Origin: Defluviitaleaceae bacterium
GTDB lineage: Bacteria > Bacillota > Clostridia > Lachnospirales > WQUN01
Length of the DNA: 35,017 bases
Reading direction: 5' to 3'
Assembly (NCBI GenBank): GCA_009786535.1
Contig: WQRX01000011.1
Span: forward strand, 32,721-67,737
Shown here: in pieces, positions 31,921-35,017 of the stretch
How positions within the stretch are numbered: the first letter of the stretch is position 1
How the letters are laid out: every line of letters begins with the position of its first letter
Notes under the pieces: model-generated
What the model was told of the DNA's origin: nothing
The model's database searches: none
What the model saw: only the letters and a program-made list of their open reading frames with translations
Translations under genes and position numbers: made by a program

Positions 31921-33220
31921 GAATACGGCACAGGAAATTATTAAAAAAATAACGGGGCAGTGCAAATTTTACGCCCAAGCGCGCATCACTTCTTCCCAAC
32001 AGGGGACGACACGCTTTGCTAAATCGGAAATTAGCCAAAATGTAGCCATTGCCGATACCACCCTTACGCTTATCGTATACGACGGGAAAAAAGAAGCCAC
32101 GGTTTCTACCAACGTATTTACAGACGAAGGGCTTGCGCAAGCGGTCAAGGACGCAGAGGCACTGCTTGCCCACGTACCCGAAGGCGAGTTTGAAGCCTTC
32201 CTCTATTCGCAGGAGGCGGTAAAGGAAGCGCCCTACACGGGTGCCCTTGCCCGCGCATTTGGCGTTGCGGAGCGCGCAGCGCTTTTAAAGGAAGGCTTTG
32301 CCCAAATTGAAGCGGGGTATACCGCATCGGGTGCGCTGGTGCTTTCGCAAAGTGTGTACGCGCTGGGGGACAGTAAGGGTGCGTTCCGTTACCTGCAAGG
32401 CGAGGAAGTCAATTTTAATACCGTAATTACCCATGAGGACGGTACCGACGGCGCGGGCGCATGTTGTTCGTATACCAACACGCCCGATGTTGTTGCGCAA
32501 TTTGCCAAGGCGCAGGCGACGGCAAAAGCCGCGCGTAACCCCGTAGAGCCGACCCTTGGCGGGCATACGGTGGTGCTTTCACCCAATGCGGTAGGGGACT
32601 TAATGTATTTCTTAGGCATTATGTTTAACGCGAAGGCGGTGGACGATGGCATGTCTTTCGCGGCGGGTAAATTAGGCGAAAAGGTATTTGGCGAAAACTT
32701 TACCCTGCGAGACGACGTAAACCACCCCGATTTAATGAAAATGTACTTCGACTTTGAATCTACCCCCCGCCAAGCGCTTCCCCTTATCGAAAACGGCGTG
32801 GTAAAAAATTACCTGTATGACAACAAGCGCGCCGCGAAGCATGGGGTAAAATCCACGGGGCATAGCCTTGGGTATGCGGGTGGTTATCCCGTAAACATGG
32901 TGGTGGAAGCAGGCGATAGTTCGTTGGAGGAAATGATTGCGTCTACCAAAAACGGAATTTTTATCAACGAATTTCATTACACGAATTTCGTAAATCCCCG
33001 CAATTTGCAAATTACGGGGCTAACGCGCAACGGGGCGTTCCTTATAGAGGACGGTAAGCTGGGAAGCGCCATTTCCACCGTGCGCTTTACGGGAAGCCTG
33101 CTGGAGGCGTTTTGCAATATTACTGCCATCTCCAAGGAGCGTGAACTGGTAAGTGGCTTTGGTATTATGCTTGTACCCGCAATGCGGATAGAAAATTTTC
33201 ATTTTACGAGTAAAGCGTAG
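31910..33220 (+). CDS. pmbA: TldE/PmbA, partner of TldD
   Basis: The 436-residue TldD/PmbA family member lacks the HExxxH zinc motif, as expected for the non-catalytic TldE subunit. Recognisable parts are VVLSPNAVGDLMYFLGIMF in the middle and FINEFHYTNFVNPRNLQITGLTRNG with VRFTGSLLEAF near the C-terminus. ATG 31910 behind AAGGTAGG is chosen over GTG 31901. The start overlaps the end of tldD by 11 bases, so the two subunits are made together. The 3' end overlaps the convergent serine dehydratase gene by 17 bases. Confidence 0.92.
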   Translation: MLDRNTAQEIIKKITGQCKFYAQARITSSQQGTTRFAKSEISQNVAIADTTLTLIVYDGKKEATVSTNVFTDEGLAQAVKDAEALLAHVPEGEFEAFLYSQEAVKEAPYTGALARAFGVAERAALLKEGFAQIEAGYTASGALVLSQSVYALGDSKGAFRYLQGEEVNFNTVITHEDGTDGAGACCSYTNTPDVVAQFAKAQATAKAARNPVEPTLGGHTVVLSPNAVGDLMYFLGIMFNAKAVDDGMSFAAGKLGEKVFGENFTLRDDVNHPDLMKMYFDFESTPRQALPLIENGVVKNYLYDNKRAAKHGVKSTGHSLGYAGGYPVNMVVEAGDSSLEEMIASTKNGIFINEFHYTNFVNPRNLQITGLTRNGAFLIEDGKLGSAISTVRFTGSLLEAFCNITAISKERELVSGFGIMLVPAMRIENFHFTSKA

Positions 33221-34082
33221 CTTCAATTTTTTTCGCGGTGGGGGTTACGGCAAGCCCGCCCTTAGATGTTTCCCGCAGGGCTTCGGGGATGGCTTTTCCT
33301 ACCTCGCCCATGGCGGTGATAACTTCGTCTATGGGAATAACGCTTTTTATGCCCGCCAGTGCCATATCGGCGCTGATAATCGCCACCGAGGTTGCGGCGG
33401 CGTTGCGCAGGGCACAGGGGACTTCTACCAGCCCTGCAACGGGGTCGCAAACCAGCCCCATTAGACTTTTTAACGCCAAGGCGGCGGCATGTCCACACAT
33501 AGTGGGTGTGCCGCCCTTTATTTCCACCAAGGCGGAAGCCGCCATAGCCGACGCCGATCCGCATTCCGCTTGGCAGCCTCCCACCGCCCCCGAAATAGAG
33601 GCATTACGCGCAATTACCATGCCAATGCCCGATGCGTTTAACAGCCCGTTTATTAGGACTTCTTCGGGTATTTGCAAGCTGCCGAGGAGGGCGACCAAGC
33701 AACCGGGGATTACCCCCGCACTGCCCGCCGTTGGCGCGGCAACCACCTTGCCCATACAGGCATTGGTCGCCATTACGGCAAGGGAATTGTACACCGCACT
33801 GCCCAGCAACTGCCCCGAAAGGGATTTGCCGGCGTCTACATATTCTTTAAGCAGAAACGCTTCGTTGGTGATTAGCCCGCTAAGGGAGCGGGTGTTGGGG
33901 GAAAGCCCTTCTTCCACGGAAGCACACATAATGGTAAGGTGGCTTGCCATTTTTGCGAAGATTTCCCCTTCGGTTATTTGCATATCACAGGCGGATTGCT
34001 GTAATACAATGCGGGAGATGGCGACATTGTTTGTATTCGCCGCTTCTATAAGCTGCGCAACGGAAGAAAAGTCTATTTGCAT
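33204..34082 (-). CDS. sdaAA: L-serine dehydratase, iron-sulfur-dependent, alpha subunit
   Basis: The 292-residue alpha subunit of the two-chain Fe-S L-serine dehydratase converts L-serine to pyruvate and ammonia. The family segments are present: APTAGSAGVIPG, GGCQAECGSASAMAA, and MCGHAAALALKSLMGLVCDPVAGLVEVPC, which carry cluster-binding Cys residues. This oxygen-sensitive enzyme fits an anaerobic lifestyle. ATG 34082 is behind GAGAGGT. It lies 11 bases downstream of the beta subunit gene, in one operon. The two-gene form is the usual one in Bacillota, whereas many proteobacteria have a single fused chain. Confidence 0.95.
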   Translation of the reverse strand: MQIDFSSVAQLIEAANTNNVAISRIVLQQSACDMQITEGEIFAKMASHLTIMCASVEEGLSPNTRSLSGLITNEAFLLKEYVDAGKSLSGQLLGSAVYNSLAVMATNACMGKVVAAPTAGSAGVIPGCLVALLGSLQIPEEVLINGLLNASGIGMVIARNASISGAVGGCQAECGSASAMAASALVEIKGGTPTMCGHAAALALKSLMGLVCDPVAGLVEVPCALRNAAATSVAIISADMALAGIKSVIPIDEVITAMGEVGKAIPEALRETSKGGLAVTPTAKKIEATLYS

Positions 34083-34093
34083 GGCTGTACCTC

Positions 34094-34759
34094 TCAGTCA
34101 ATTTTGGGCAGGTAAATGGCGGTGATTGCATTTTCTAAGCCCAGGGCGGATTGGGTAACGGCTTCGCTGATTGCGTCGCCGGTTTCCACAATGGTAATTG
34201 CTTTGCGGGTGTCGTTTTTAGATTTAAAAAAGCGCATACGTTCAATGTTTACGCCCTTTTCCATAAAAATGCCTGTAATTTGGCTAACCGCGCCCATATA
34301 GTCATAAATTTCCACAATAAGGGTGTTTAGGCTGCCCGTGTATTCAATTTCAATGCCGTCAAGGGAGGTGAGGCGTATGTTGCCCCCGCCTACGGATTCG
34401 CCAATTATCTCGGTTTTTGCTCCCGAAGAGGCTTGTGCTTCAATAACGATGGTGTTGGGGTGGGCGTTGGGCAACTGAACGGTTTGGAAGGAAAATTGCA
34501 TACCCTGCGCCGCCGCGTCCTGTAGACTGGTGCGAATGCGCACATCGTCGGTACGATAGCCCAGTAGCCCGCCGATTACGGCCTTGTCTGACCCGTGACC
34601 CTTAAAGGTTTGGGCAAATGAGCCGTGGAATTTTATCACCGCTTTTGAAGGGACTTGCTTTAGCACCAAATAGGCAAGGTAGCCCAATTGTAACGCCCCT
34701 GCCGTGTGGGAACTGGAGGGGCCTATCATTACAGGACCAATAATGTCGAAGATGTGCAT
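34094..34759 (-). CDS. sdaAB: L-serine dehydratase, iron-sulfur-dependent, beta subunit
   Basis: The 221-residue beta subunit starts MHIFDIIGPVMIGPSSSHTAG, whose Ser-rich loop is the family hallmark. It includes GHGSDKAVIGGLLGY, and ends with an ACT domain (about residues 148-221: LIVEIYDYMGAVSQITGIFM), which binds serine as a regulator. It pairs with the alpha chain encoded 11 bases downstream. ATG 34759 lies behind AGAGGTG; a longer start at 34768 (ATT) would remove the ribosome-site spacing. No riboswitch or clear promoter is visible in 34760-34849. Confidence 0.95.
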   Translation of the reverse strand: MHIFDIIGPVMIGPSSSHTAGALQLGYLAYLVLKQVPSKAVIKFHGSFAQTFKGHGSDKAVIGGLLGYRTDDVRIRTSLQDAAAQGMQFSFQTVQLPNAHPNTIVIEAQASSGAKTEIIGESVGGGNIRLTSLDGIEIEYTGSLNTLIVEIYDYMGAVSQITGIFMEKGVNIERMRFFKSKNDTRKAITIVETGDAISEAVTQSALGLENAITAIYLPKID

Positions 34760-34849
34760 GTGAATCACCTCTTTGCTCCACTATACCACTGCTTTGCAAA
34801 GTCGTATATAATTATTATGTACGCTACAGAGAATTGTTGTGGAAACCCG

Positions 34850-35017
34850 CTAATAAACAAGAAACTGCGCAGGGGATAATACCTTGGGGCGTTCTATTTC
34901 TAACGCTAAAAAATCCTTATCGCCGCTGATGATTATGTCCACATTTGCGTTAATGGCGGCGTTAAGTATGGGTATGTCCTTCGGGTCACGCATGGATATA
35001 CCGTCTGTGGGGGCGGG
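34850..35017 (-). CDS. PIN-domain protein, C-terminal part (truncated by window)
   Basis: The minus strand is open from the window edge to a TAG at 34850-34852. It encodes 55 residues with MRDPKDIPILNAAI, then DIIISGDKDFL and LSPAQFLVY, the conserved C-terminal half of PIN-domain nucleases of the COG1569/VapC-like group, including catalytic Asp residues (RDPKD and SGDKDF). The start lies outside the window. Many such proteins are toxins of toxin-antitoxin pairs, and an antitoxin gene would be expected upstream, beyond position 35017. Confidence 0.8.
   Translation of the reverse strand, partial: PAPTDGISMRDPKDIPILNAAINANVDIIISGDKDFLALEIERPKVLSPAQFLVY

Noticed and set aside
33238..34125. Plus-strand ORF of 295 codons
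   Set aside because: It is the mirror of the serine dehydratase alpha gene, which has clear family motifs on the minus strand.
34760..34849. Possible riboswitch or regulated leader upstream of sdaAB
   Set aside because: Only about 90 AT-rich bases are available and no conserved aptamer-like structure is visible.

Overview
The window looks like chromosomal DNA of a Gram-positive, probably anaerobic, Bacillota bacterium (Clostridia-like; I cannot name a genus). The basis is strong AGGAGG-type ribosome sites, lipoprotein-anchored ABC binding proteins, a two-subunit L-serine dehydratase, PBSX/Xkd-type phage tail genes and IS256/IS5-family elements. Two housekeeping-like blocks of moderate GC (about 1.2-11.9 kb and 24.3-35.0 kb) flank a clearly AT-richer, scarred island (about 12-24.2 kb).

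Left block: the 3' end of a collagen-like surface protein gene (1-486), two small unknown genes, then a sensor kinase/response regulator pair on the minus strand. These are divergent from a plus-strand operon: solute-binding lipoprotein, two MalF/MalG-type permeases, a HlyD-like coiled-coil adaptor and a MacB/FtsX-like membrane protein, with no ATPase gene. A lipoprotein gene converges on this operon from the minus strand.

Island: an orphan ABC-class ATPase of the COG3044 type, a 164-bp inverted-repeat element, a fragment of an SSB gene, a truncated IS256-family transposase, and then the most interesting unit. That unit is a small RiPP-like cluster: an XRE regulator, periodic operator-like repeats, a 34-codon candidate precursor peptide gene, an attenuator-like hairpin, and a leader-binding/ThiF-like + YcaO fusion enzyme. 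After a MITE-like palindrome and a decayed IS5-family element come a fused ABC exporter, a strong terminator and a 30-codon peptide gene with its own promoter. The island ends in a badly eroded PBSX-type prophage tail remnant (YmfQ, XkdQ and tail-fibre fragments), one piece of which is inverted. A palindrome next to the SSB/IS256 junction (14.5 kb) recurs as a half copy at the far end of the island (24.18 kb).

Right block: a TetR regulator with paired palindromic operators over its own promoter, followed by a tightly overlapping phosphonate-type transporter operon (PhnD, PhnC, fused double PhnE), an HD phosphohydrolase and a small membrane protein. Then come a Gfo/Idh/MocA oxidoreductase, TldD and TldE. 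Converging on these from the minus strand are L-serine dehydratase alpha and beta subunits, and the C-terminal end of a PIN-domain protein at the window edge. TldD/TldE are the known leader-processing protease of the YcaO-made microcin B17, so their presence 9-12 kb from a YcaO cluster that has no protease is worth noting.
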